From Phallusia mammillata (Eukaryota; Chordata; Ascidiacea; Phlebobranchia; Ascidiidae), in the NCBI GenBank assembly GCA_003260075.1, contig QLIY01000069.1, positions 169,491 to 233,490 on the forward strand: a stretch of DNA of 64,000 nt, written 5' to 3'. The position numbers and the translations under genes were made by a program. The number at the start of each line of letters is the position of its first letter. Within the stretch, counting starts at the first letter, position 1. The notes beneath the pieces are model-generated. The model saw only the letters and a list, made by a program, of their open reading frames with translations, ran no database searches and was not told where the DNA came from. Of the stretch, positions 36,501 through 45,455 are shown piece by piece.

Positions 36501-39500
36501 GAAGAGGGAGAGGTGGGGAGTGAGGAGGAGAGGAGGAGGCGCAGAAGGAGGAAGAAGAAAGCTATGATGTCACAACATCCGAATCGTCTCACTTTTGCTG
36601 AAATCAAATCGAACAAACTTCTTTACACGTTTTTGAGGAAATATATTTCACAGTGTGAAAGCGTAGAAGTAAGTTTCTAATTTCTACAAAAAATACTTTA
36701 GCTTAAAATCCGTGGATTTAAATTCTTTTTTGATTATTTTCTAAATCAAGAAACTCTCTGGAACACTATACACGGATCTGTTCATAAGTTTAATAACGGC
36801 CTAAATAGACGTAAAAAGCGACATGCTTTATTGTTCAACCGTTCCGGTCATCATCAGTGATATGAAAGCTTCATGCCAAATGTGCGTGTACCTAAACTTT
36901 ATTGTTTCGAATAATCCTAAACAACAAACAATTGTCACCAAACAAACACAAACAGTAAAGCTTCGAAAACATATTTCGAAACTGATCTCAGTAAAAAAAT
37001 TGGAAATTGATTTCATGTTTCGATCACTTTTTTTCAGATTCAGAACGTGATGCAGATGTACCAGTTGTGCGATGCTTTGCTGTCGGTTCCGTCCAGTGAA
37101 GTTGACAGGAGAAGCGTCTTGTCGTCGGAACTCGTCAGAACTTATCTTCATTCATCGGGTAAAACAATTTGAGGGAAACTAATGGAGTTGTTCGGTTGAT
37201 GCACATTTGTCAGTCAAACCGGGCTTTAGTTGCAAGAAACGGTCTGAAGTCGGACATAGTGTCGCATTTATTGTTGTAATTTCACCTTGGGTAATTGGGA
37301 TTAAGTCTGATTACAACTCAAACGAAATAAACTCGCGGGTGCCCCTGGCTCATTGAGTGGAAATTATAAACAAGCTTTTCGTTCCTGAAAATGTGCGGTC
37401 AGTCGGTCGCTTTCCATGCCTCGTAGCAGACCTTACACGCTGAAAGCAGGTTTCCAAACAAACTTTGTGCAGACAGCTGTGTAGTAATGGGCTGTTACAT
37501 TAAGTTTCAACAAGCTGACGACTTATTAACCGGCTAATGTATATGTTGCTCAAACCGCTGCGATCTACGACCCAAACACACACGAAATGTGAAGAATCGT
37601 ATTCGCTTAGCGGTTATATATGTTGTCAACGATTGCTTTTCAATTCTGTCGGTTTGAGCAGCATAGACTTAGCTCTACATAGCTCAATACCTCATCTAAA
37701 TCTTGATGCTGCTAACAAACAAACTAATCAGGACTTCTGGGTTCAAAACCGTCCTGGGTTCAAACCCCGTGAAAATGCGCATTTTACTTTCTTCAAAACT
37801 TCCTCTGGTATGGGACGCAGAGTTGTAAGTCGGGCCGGACGTTTTGGGCTTGGGTTTCTTTTAAAAAAATACGGGCTTGGTTAAGGCCTGACTTTACACT
37901 CCGTCTCGGTGTTTTTTTGAATAAATTAAACCACCTAAATGGCTAGTTGCTGGACCTGACGTAATGTCAAACAGCCCTTAAACGCCTTGTTCAAGACCAA
38001 TTGTCTATTGTGCTTGTTGTCTTGGTCTTTCCTGGGTTTCAATCTAAAGGCCTGTCAATCAAACTTTCGGGCCTTAACGGGATTCTCACCCCCCCCCCTT
38101 GAGGAAAACTAATGGAGTTGAGTTGCTGCAGAGCTGTCAGTCAAGTCGACTTCAGTTACAAGAAACGGTCTAAAGTCGGACATAGTGTCGCATTTATTGT
38201 TGTAATTCCACCTTGGTTAATCGGGATTAAGCCTGATTGCAACTCTAACGAAAAAACTTGCAGATGCTTCCAACCTATTGGGTAAAGATTAGAAACAAAG
38301 CAGTTCGTTTTTCCTGAAAATGTGCAGTCAGTCGGTCGCTTTCAATGTCTCGTAGCAGACCTTACACGCTGAAAGCAGGTTTCCAAACAAACTTTGTGCA
38401 GACAGCTGTGTAGTAATGGACGGTTTCAATTAAGTTTTAACAAGCTGACGACTTTTTAACCAGCTAATGTTCATGTGACTCAAACCGCTGCGATCTAGAA
38501 CGGTCATAGCAAGTTCCAAAACTCACACATTTTTAATGAAGTAAATCAAGTTCTAACCTCTCAACCTTGTCATCCAGGTCCGAAGCAGATCGCGATGCCA
38601 TCCGACCGATCCTCCCAACTACTCAAGGAACTTCCCAATCCATCGGATGAATCGGTTCAGGAAATCCAAGATTACGTCACTCCTACTTTGGATCAAGCGG
38701 CCGCCAATTTTTCACTCGGTTTCAACACTTTGCTGAAGGTGGGTCAGCGTAGTGGTGGTGTTGATCGTATAATTTGTTTGTTTTTCTATTTACATTTTTT
38801 GAATTCGTATTTATTTAAATTTAAATGAGTTGATGTTATATCGCTTGTGGGATATTTCGGCCCAGTTACTCTTTAATTGTTTTCAGGTGTTCCAAGTTTT
38901 TTGCTCTTGTTTTGTTTAATAAATAAAACCCTGGTACAGAATCATGCATTTCTTTGGACAAATTTGCTCTATTTGCGCTATCCTTATTATTGTTGATATA
39001 GTTGCGCACCGGATCTTTCTAGGAAAACCCTTTTTCGTGTTTTTTACTCTGCTTAACTTTAAAGCAAGGTTTAACGGTATACAATGACGTAATTACCGAT
39101 GAAGTCTTCTTGTGACCTCATAAACCACGCGTCATGTATTCAAGCTTCCGTACTATGACGTAACAATCTAGTTTATCACTTCAGGAATACAAGTTGTCGA
39201 TTCGAAGCGATCTCGGTCAGCATCTGAACACCGCGGAACTCGCGCTCAAAACTCTGACTCTGAAACCGAGTAGTAAGCGGCGTAGAGCGTTGGGGAAGCA
39301 CTCTGCCCGACAAACTCCGACTTCAGAACACAAGATCATCTTCATCGAGTCACTAGATCGCGCTAAAGAGGGCAACCTACCTCTGGAGTTGATGCACTTC
39401 TTTAAATACTTGCAGGTACAACTTCACACTTTGAACAGATTTTTTACAACTTAGGTACACGATTCACGGTTTTAAAATTCGAACGAGAAACAAACAAACC

Positions 39501-42500
39501 AGTATATTTGCATAAAACATGACGACAATTCATTTGAGAATGACACAAGTTGTCGTCGAAACGTCATGCTTTATACAAATATACTGGCTTGTTTGATTCT
39601 CATTAGAATTTTTACAACTTATTGCATAAAATACATCTTTTACACGTAAGGTTGTAGTCTGTGCCTTGTGGCGAAATGCGCAACTGACATGATTCGCCGC
39701 TAGGAGCGCACCTGTTGTTCATTATGTTGCATCCCTTTGAGGCAAGGATGATGAAATGACTTGTGGCGCTCATACATACAAATTAAACCTGATCAGGATT
39801 CGCACTCGGGGTCGTGCAAGGTTAAAATAAAAAGCAAACTTGTAGAAATACGAAACCAGCCATTTGTCTCGGACAATTTGCTGTGCCAGTTTTCTTGACG
39901 AAACAAAATCCGATGTTAATTCCACGCAATTCAAGTCCACTTTCCAAACAATCAGAACTGATCCCAATATTTTCTTGCAGGGATTCGGCAACCAGGAGGG
40001 GTTTCCCCTAATCCACAACGATCTGATGTTTTACGTTGAAGTCAATAAATTCCTCGCTCTATTTCACTCCGACTATGACCTTGTGATGTTGAAGGCCAAG
40101 GTCAAGAGCATCCGGGACTGTTTCATCGACTCGCAAATGCAACCAACTCTACAAGTGAGCGTTAATTCAATTAGGGCCCTCAGGAAAACTTGTCCGTCTG
40201 TTTTCGATCGTAGAGATTTTGTTTAAACAAAATTTGTTAAACAAATTAAGTATATTGGTGAAATCAATTTAACTTTCCCTGCAATTAGTGACTATGCCAA
40301 ATCTTCTATAGGTAAGGATTTAAAATCTTGTGAACATTTTTTCAATGTTTAATACAAGCTGAAACAGATTAATTCCACCAAACCGCTTTTATTGCTTAAA
40401 ATATTTGTAACTAACTCTTTACTTATTCAAATCGCGAAGTTTGGATATATTCTAGTTTCGACAAGTAATCGTTTCTTACATCACAAGTGCTTGACGTCAC
40501 CATACCCTCAAGCGCAGAGCGATTGTTTCGAAACAATCAACACCCCCCCCCCCTCTTTACTTATTCAAATCGCGAAGTTTGGATATATTCTAGTTTCGAC
40601 GAGTAATCGTTTCTTACATCACGTGCTTGACGTCACCATACCCTCAAGCGCAAAGCGATTGTTGCGAAACAATCAACTTTATTTAACAGATCGACATCAA
40701 AACTGGCACCGCAGAGCGCTTACGCCGCGCGATGGACGCTTTTGTTTCAGACAAAGGTCGGGATCCGCATGTTTCCACTTTATTCGACGATTCCCAACAC
40801 ACTGTCTTCAACGAACTGCTCCCGTTCTGGGCCGGATTCGTTACAGCGATGTCGCCGTCTGAGAGGGAAGGAAAGAAACCAAGTGAGAAGATTGGATAAA
40901 AATGTGCTGTGTTTTTCTTTTACATTTGTGCAGATAAAAGTATGATTTTCAAATCACGTTCCAACCAGCGTTGTAAGTCGGGCCGGGTTCGGGCTTAGGT
41001 TTTTTCAAAACAAGCCCGCGGGCTTGATTCTGGCCGGACTTTACACTCTGTGTCAGTATTTTTTTGAATAAATTTAACCAGCTAAGTAGCCAGTGGACCT
41101 GACCTCATGTCAAACAGTCCTAAAACGCCTTGTTCAAGACCAATTGTCGTTTGTGTTTGTTGTCTTGGTCTTTCCTGAGGCTTAATGTATCAATCAAACT
41201 TTCGGGCCTAAACGGGCTTCCCAAAAACGATTCGGGTTCGGGATTTATTTCAGGCCTGTTTACCTCTGGTTTCAACATTGTAAATTTATTTGGTTAGTAA
41301 CGCTGTCGAATGTTAATGTTCTGTTTATTGTAAAATGAAACACATTAATTTTATGCTAATCAGAATGATCTATACTAAGCTATCGAAACTTTGTTCACTA
41401 ACACTTCTTCTGTTCCCCCCCCCCGATCGTAGAGATTTTGTTTAAACAAAATTTGTTAAACAAATTAAGTATGTTGGTGAAATCAATTTAACTTTCCCTG
41501 CAATTAGCGACTATGCCAAATCTTCGCCCCCCCCCCAACAAGCCCGCGGGCTTGATTCTGGCCGGACTTTACACTCTGTGTCAGTATTTTTTTGAATAAA
41601 TTTAACCAGCTAAGTAGCCAGTGGACCTGACCTCATGTCAAACAGTCCTAAAACGCCTTGTTCAAGACCAATTGTCGTTTGTGTTTGTTGTCTTGGTCTT
41701 TCCTGAGGCTTAATGTACCCCCCCCCCACCAAGTGAGAAGAGATGAGTTAAATGCGCTCAGTTTTTCTTTTACATTTGTGCAGATAAAAGTTTGATTTTC
41801 GAATCACGTTTCAACATTGTAATTTTATTCAGTTAGTAACGCTGTCCAATGTAAATGTTCTGTTTATTGTAAAATGAAACATATTAATTTTATGATAAAT
41901 AATCAGAGTGATCTATACTGAGCTATCGAAACTTTGTTCACTAACAACGGTTGTTTCATCGACCGTTTGCATTCCTAAACACGTTTTCATTTTTTTCTCA
42001 TGCCTTTGTTTAAAATGATTTAAAAACACATTGGCCAGTTTTAATAGAGAACCAAAACTTTAAACATTTACAAGACATGCACAAATGTATACACGATTTA
42101 ATTTATTTTCAGTTTTAAAAAGTGAGCGAATGCAGAAACGCCCCCCCCCCCCTTCCTAAACACGTTTTCATTTTTTTCTCATGCCTTTGTTTAAAATGAT
42201 CTGAAAACACTTTAGCCAGTTTTAAAAGAGAGCCAAAACATAAACCATGCTACAAGACATGCACAAATGTTTACACGATTTAATCATTTGCAGTTTTAAA
42301 AAGTGAGCGAATGCAGAAACGAAGGTTGGAAGCTTTCCTGAAAAGTCAAGACCCACATGTCGATTTTTCGCTTCCGAATTCCCAACCCAAGTTTGATATG
42401 AAGGGAATCGAATTCACATTTTCAGTCAATACTGGAATCCAATGGAAAGTAAGTTGGAAGTTCTGATTGGTTGAAATGTGTCACCTGATGTAATCGTCTG

Positions 42501-43229
42501 CTATGAAATGCAACTGAATTTGTTGAAAAAAAATGGTTAGAAATTAGTTGAAATTATACTTTTAATCCTTTTTTTGTATCTACCAACCGTCTTTACATTA
42601 TGGCTTTTGTATTAAATTACATAGCATTCCCCCCCCCCGGTTGAAATGTGTCACCTGATGTAATCGTCTGCTATGAAATGCAACTGCATTTGTTGAAAAA
42701 AAATAGTTAGAAATTAGTTGAAATTATACTTTTAATCCTTTTTTGTATTTACCAACCGTCTTTACATTATGGCTTTTGTATTAACTTACATAGCATCACC
42801 CACAAGTGTGATGTGATGTATTGTTTTTGGCTAAAGTTTGCACATGCAACCTAATTTATAAAACCTGAGGCAGACGATGCCGCCTTGCTTAAGTTCAAAC
42901 TTGCATTGTTTAACCAATCACAACAGGCTTGGAGTGAAGCGTCATCAAGCCGCTCGAGCACTCCACCAATCACAGGCGTGATCGAGGTGGTTAAAGCCCC
43001 GCCCATATCTCAGCGACGAATCGTGCGAAGATCAGGTTTCACGATCCGCAAACTTCCCAGCCACGTGACGCAGGGGAGTTCCCCTCACCGTACCACGCCC
43101 GAAACCGAGACGAGCAGGAGCAGGAGGAGCGGAGGAGCACGAAGGAATGGGAGTGAGAACAACTTCCGCAAGGGGGCGACAGCGAGTGACAGTGCCAGTG
43201 TCGTAAGCTACACCACGTCAGTGTGTTGA
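18522..43229 (+). CDS. RGS22: RGS22-like multi-RGS-domain protein, 26 exons
   Basis: RGS22 is a large, testis- and cilium-associated protein with several divergent RGS domains that can bind G-alpha subunits. Exons: 18522-18528, 18666-18757, 20334-20608, 21350-21642, 22715-22945, 26340-26528, 27102-27216, 27875-28136, 28522-28640, 29249-29414, 30113-30248, 30688-30839, 31518-31666, 32686-32801, 33201-33347, 33705-33819, 34570-34703, 35319-35524, 36411-36668, 37038-37158, 38578-38738, 39185-39415, 39981-40154, 40690-40882, 42294-42448, 42927-43229. All are GT-AG with compatible phase and sum to exactly 1500 codons. Recognisable parts are the N-terminal DDAFLEYFNAFLSLP, the RGS-like FLNFVKGTAGEFLVAFWLD with SYWLPRFVV, RAVTFTYDFWTCLEYLSEW, and a C-terminal RGS block (VEVNKFLALF, ELLPFWAGFVTAM). 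Linkers are rich in Ser, Glu and Arg. The long acidic and basic insertions make it larger than human RGS22. RGSL1-type relatives are the main alternative. Confidence 0.88.
20787..21046. repeat. Long imperfect inverted repeat (hairpin element)
   Basis: The arm at 20787-20876 (AAGCTGCAGACAGTACACAC onward) reappears as its reverse complement at about 20950-21046 (ending GTGTGTACTGTCTGCAGCTT). Each arm includes CATCAGTGCAGCTGGTGACA or its complement with a few mismatches, around a roughly 75 bp spacer. It lies in an RGS22-like intron. It may be two copies of one short transposon inserted head-to-head. Confidence 0.75.
22555..22650 (-). repeat. SINE body fragment, reverse orientation
   Basis: GTACGCTAGGCCTATTGAGG, then CGCTATACCGAATCAGCCG, is the reverse complement of the body of the SINE at 12737-12990. 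The same fragment is repeated 1400 bp further on because of the duplication described separately. Confidence 0.7.
23437..24577 (+). repeat. Tandem copy of 22047-23177, including RGS22-like exon 5
   Basis: After a single N at 23436 the sequence starting TCGCTGGTCATAAAATC repeats upstream sequence at a constant offset of 1400 bp from about 22571 to the next N at 24578. The copied exon (24115-24345) is identical in protein. A short indel (ATTCGATAAG region near 23585) and rare substitutions separate the copies. Using both exons would break phase, since 231 bp enters at phase 1 and needs a partner of matching phase 1-to-1 only once in the reading order. It is probably a redundant allele. Confidence 0.8.
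24579..25440. repeat. Forward and inverted duplicate block around C runs
   Basis: 24579-24800 is repeated directly at about 25015-25219. The same sequence then appears reverse-complemented from 25232 (AATCATGAAAAAGTAACTGC onward), joined through twelve C at 25220-25231. The inverted copy runs at least to about 25420 (AAGTAACATGATCCAATTCA). The G-run to C-run switch falls at this block. Confidence 0.85.
25793..25945 (+). repeat. Imperfect tandem repeat, GGTTCGGATTAAATTAAA units
   Basis: Five or more degenerate units around GGTTCGGATTAAATTAAA, spaced roughly 25-35 bp, lie in an RGS22-like intron. No coding sense is visible. Confidence 0.6.
26012..26309. mobile_element. MITE with CARTGGTGGGATTC termini
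   Basis: CAATGGTGGGATTCAATTTT and CTGAATTCCACCACTG are inverted termini, with three AGCCGGTTCT motifs and GAACCGGT palindromes inside. It belongs to the same family as 13329-13603 and 60437-60646. It ends 30 bp before the acceptor of RGS22-like exon 6. Confidence 0.8.
30310..30545. repeat. Dispersed repeat cluster with CGTTTCGGCAAACGCTCAT-like core
   Basis: The segment carries the core seen at 8811-9092 (GGCATGAGCGTTTGCCGAAA) and a tail TTAAACTTATGAACAGATCC that also occurs near 28360 and 36775. An internal inverted pair around TCTGGCAAATGTATTT lies between. Non-coding, class unknown. Confidence 0.5.
30960..31145 (+). repeat. SINE copy, 5'-truncated
   Basis: GTTGGAATCCCACCGCTGCC corresponds to the B-box end of the tRNA-like head. 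The family body follows to CGCTTCAGGGCTGGTCGAAG. It lies in an RGS22-like intron. Confidence 0.7.
32202..32317 (+). other. Second complete copy of RGS22-like exon 14
   Basis: This exon (HEDRAVTFTYDFWTCLEYLS) is repeated at 32686-32801 with identical protein and few silent changes. Flanking introns are also duplicated, and ten C at 32504-32513 join the copies. Only one can be used, because the 116 bp exon shifts phase. The pattern fits two alleles laid in tandem. Confidence 0.8.
33562..33700 (-). repeat. SINE copy, reverse orientation
   Basis: AGTACGCCAGGCCCATTAAA, then GGTAGGATTCGAACCAATGA and CTCTACCAACTAAGC, is the reverse complement of the SINE body, B-box and A-box. It sits immediately upstream of RGS22-like exon 16. 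Confidence 0.7.
34191..34491 (+). other. Truncated copy of RGS22-like exon 17 bounded by C runs
   Basis: 34241-34338 repeats the last 98 bp of the exon at 34570-34703. A C run (34230-34240) stands exactly where about 80 bp, including the acceptor and exon start, should be. A second C run (34482-34491) leads into the intact copy. This shows the runs can replace missing sequence as well as join duplicates. Confidence 0.85.
34865..35160. repeat. SINE fragments, interrupted by a C run
   Basis: GGGATCAGGCCTGAATTGTC starts a reverse-oriented SINE tail. Ten C at 34953-34962 interrupt it and the tail is then repeated (CAGCCCTGAAGCGTCGATGC). Body sequence (CATGCCGAATCAGCCGGTCA) follows. Confidence 0.65.
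35712..36012. mobile_element. hAT-type MITE, CAGGGGTTAGGCAACC termini
   Basis: Termini CAGGGGTTAGGCAACCTGCG and AAAGGTTGCCCACCCCTG are inverted repeats. The flanks TTTTAAAG and TTTTGAAG agree at 7 of 8 positions. Same family as 3128-3445 and 44028-44349. Confidence 0.85.
37822..38098. repeat. Dispersed repeat with GTCGGGCCGG terminus
   Basis: GAGTTGTAAGTCGGGCCGGA, then TTTTTTTGAATAAATTAAAC and TTGTCTTGGTCTTTCCTG, matches 40969-41281 and (in reverse) 47092-47330. The related end AGAGTTGTAAACAGGCCTG suggests hAT-like inverted ends. This copy ends in a C run. Confidence 0.65.
40969..41281. mobile_element. MITE-like repeat with GTCGGGCCGGGTTCGGG start
   Basis: This is the most complete copy of the family. 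It starts GTTGTAAGTCGGGCCGGGTT and ends with CCGAATCG-type and AGGCCTG-type motifs. Its middle is repeated at 41537-41717 between two C runs. Confidence 0.65.
41415..41727. other. Redundant fragments bracketed by three C runs
   Basis: C runs at 41415-41424, 41527-41536 and 41718-41727 bracket two fragments. 41425-41526 copies 40207-40312 and 41537-41717 copies about 41010-41190. The sequence after the last run copies 40880 onward. The order of the fragments has no biological logic. Confidence 0.8.
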
Positions 43230-45131
43230 GAGTTTGTCACGTGATGTTGAAATGGTTTAAGCACAAAATTGATGACTCAGCTGAAAACTTGGAGCATGAC
43301 TTTGCACTTATCAGCACAAATTTTCGTTCTGTTTTCAACGTTTTTAAATTTTTTTTGTGTTTCATTAATTTTGCTTCACTGTATTGTTCGCATGCGACAG
43401 TGTTTTTATTTTTAACTCATTGTTTTGCACTTTTAGGCAGTTTTAATTTGTTTGTACTTAAGTAATTTCTTTGCCATGCACAAGAAAACTTATATTTCTT
43501 ATGAGGTGATCTACAAGCAACGTAAGTTGAGGTGGCAGATGAGTTTCGTTTGATTTGAGCAACACAACTAATCAGTTTGAATATAAAACAATCATTCTCA
43601 CTTTCAGGGGGATAAGAACGTTCAAGTCCCATTGAAGTTCGTTGTCGGAAACTACATCATTAAACCACCAAAGTGTATTGCAGTGCATCAACTATATTTG
43701 CATAGACGCGACTGTTATCAAACCACATGGTAAGCGTCTATCGGTTTCGCCCAGTTATTAAGGAAACATACGATCCACTGTCAACAACACAATTCCCCAC
43801 AGCAAACGCTCAATGGCAGATTGTGGTTTTGTCCAAACCGCATTCTCTAGGATTCACAATAGCAGGAAATAGTAAAACCATTTCACATTTTAGTAAATCC
43901 ACGAAAAAGCACAATGATATATCGATCCATTGCACGGATGCGGTGTTAAAATTATTTGTAAGTTGTAGTTTTGCGAAAACTTGAAAACAACTGGCACGAA
44001 TGTAAACTCGTTGGAAACAATTTAAACCAGGGGTGGGCAACCTGCGGCCCGCGGGCCAAATGCAGCCCATTGACTAAAGGTTGTCAACCTTCAAAAACGC
44101 TTGGATTGTACTACTGGCAAACGAGTCCAACTGTTATATATTTTTGAGCAGATTGATGCGCCCGGTGCTATTTTTTCTTCGATTTTTCTGCGATTCTTGC
44201 GGCTAGAATCTAATGCGAATTTTACTTGTAGTTAAGCATATTTGGTATGTAACAAAGTAAAATCACCTTGTGTTACACAAAGATGCGGTCCGCGATGTAA
44301 TTTTAGCTATTGTATTTGGCCCCACAGTTATAAAGGTTGCACACCCCTGATATAAACTGTTAACCATCATGGCCACAAAAATATAACGGTGTATTTCAAT
44401 TTATTTCCAAACGGTGAGGTTGAATACACCAAAACAAAATCGTTGTAAATAAAACCAAAACCATTAAATTAAATCCCCCTTCATGACCTGAAAAACATTA
44501 CTCACACCGCATCAGTGTTCAAATACATTAGCAGACCCTTACAAGTAAATATCTCCACTAATCATTTCAGTTCTACGTCATAAAGGACACGCATTGTTTC
44601 ACAAAACTAGCTTGTAACACTTTATTTTAGGTCACGTGTTCCCAACCCTTTTCCTCGCAAAACACAAACACACCACACCATGTAAAATCTGTTTAATAAT
44701 CGAAAAGCGACTTCTCGCGGCCAAATCGAACCGCGCTGTTCTGTATTCTTTGTCGATCGCGTGTGAAATAAAGTATATCGAACGCACAGTACGCGATTCC
44801 GCGATTTCATTGTATCAGGCTCATAATATGGTGGTAAAATCAACGACAGATAAATGCTTGTAGCGTTTGAATATAATTGACAAAAGAAATGATTGCTAGG
44901 CATGAAGTGAAACGCAATTATATCTTTACGTAAAGTGGAGCGGATTAAAATACTTTTGCAAAGTTCATGGTAGTATGATCTATACGTTGCCATGGAAACA
45001 ACAGTACTGTTTGTGTAAACTGGAACTTTCGATGTGAAATGAAGTGAAAATGACAATAAATAGGTAAAAGTTTAGCTCATACCCGCCACCAAGTGACAAA
45101 CATTTCTCCCACACATTTCCCGACTCCAAGC
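43230..45131. other. Convergent intergenic region with one hAT MITE
   Basis: The RGS22-like gene and the PLAC8 gene converge here. A weak open stretch at 43609-43731 follows a good TTTCAG acceptor and could be an alternative RGS22-like last exon, but I recognise no homology. AATAAA in minus orientation near 44619 could serve PLAC8. Confidence 0.45.
44028..44349. mobile_element. hAT-type MITE, CAGGGGTGGGCAACC termini
   Basis: CAGGGGTGGGCAACCTGCGG and AAAGGTTGCACACCCCTG are inverted ends. The flanks ATTTAAAC and ATATAAAC match at 7 of 8 positions. Internal GCGGCCCGCGGGCC is typical of this family. Confidence 0.87.
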
Positions 45132-45455
45132 TTAAGACCTGGCCATGGCCTGCTCATAGGGGGCGCCACATACCTCCCTGTTGTCCTGGACCAGCGCACA
45201 GAGAGGGCAGAATGCATGGGCGAGAAGATCCAGGCAGATATTTCCTTCGATGTCTTTTGTTTCTCGAACCTTCCGTCGGACGATCCCACCAGCAATGCAG
45301 CCTCCCACAATATAAGCCAGCCCGCACAGCACACAATTGTGTCCCACAGCTTCTGCGGTTTTGCCGTTCGTGTAGCAGGGACAGAAAAATGTCAGAATGC
45401 ACAGTTGTGGATTATCAAAACAGTTAAAAAATGTGTAAGTGAAATTATTCGACAT
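45132..45455 (-). CDS. PLAC8/cornifelin-family cysteine-rich protein, single exon
   Basis: The 107-residue product shows the family signature: FNCFDNPQLCILTFFCPCY at the start, then a hydrophobic CVLCGLAYIVGGCIAGGIV and a second Cys cluster AHAFCPLCALVQDNREV. These proteins associate with membranes and act in cell growth, metal transport or epithelium depending on member, so a specific role cannot be given. I chose the ATG at 45455 because the homology begins a few residues later and a stretch open further upstream has no family similarity. No intron is needed. A spliced upstream exon cannot be excluded. Confidence 0.85.
   Translation of the reverse strand: MSNNFTYTFFNCFDNPQLCILTFFCPCYTNGKTAEAVGHNCVLCGLAYIVGGCIAGGIVRRKVRETKDIEGNICLDLLAHAFCPLCALVQDNREVCGAPYEQAMARS

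Noticed and set aside
43609..43731. Possible extra last exon of the RGS22-like gene
   Set aside because: The acceptor is good, but the frame has no homology I recognise, and the exon before it already ends with an in-frame stop.
44622..45056. 144-codon minus-strand frame upstream of the convergent gap
   Set aside because: Composition is not gene-like, no family is recognised and no splice logic supports it.
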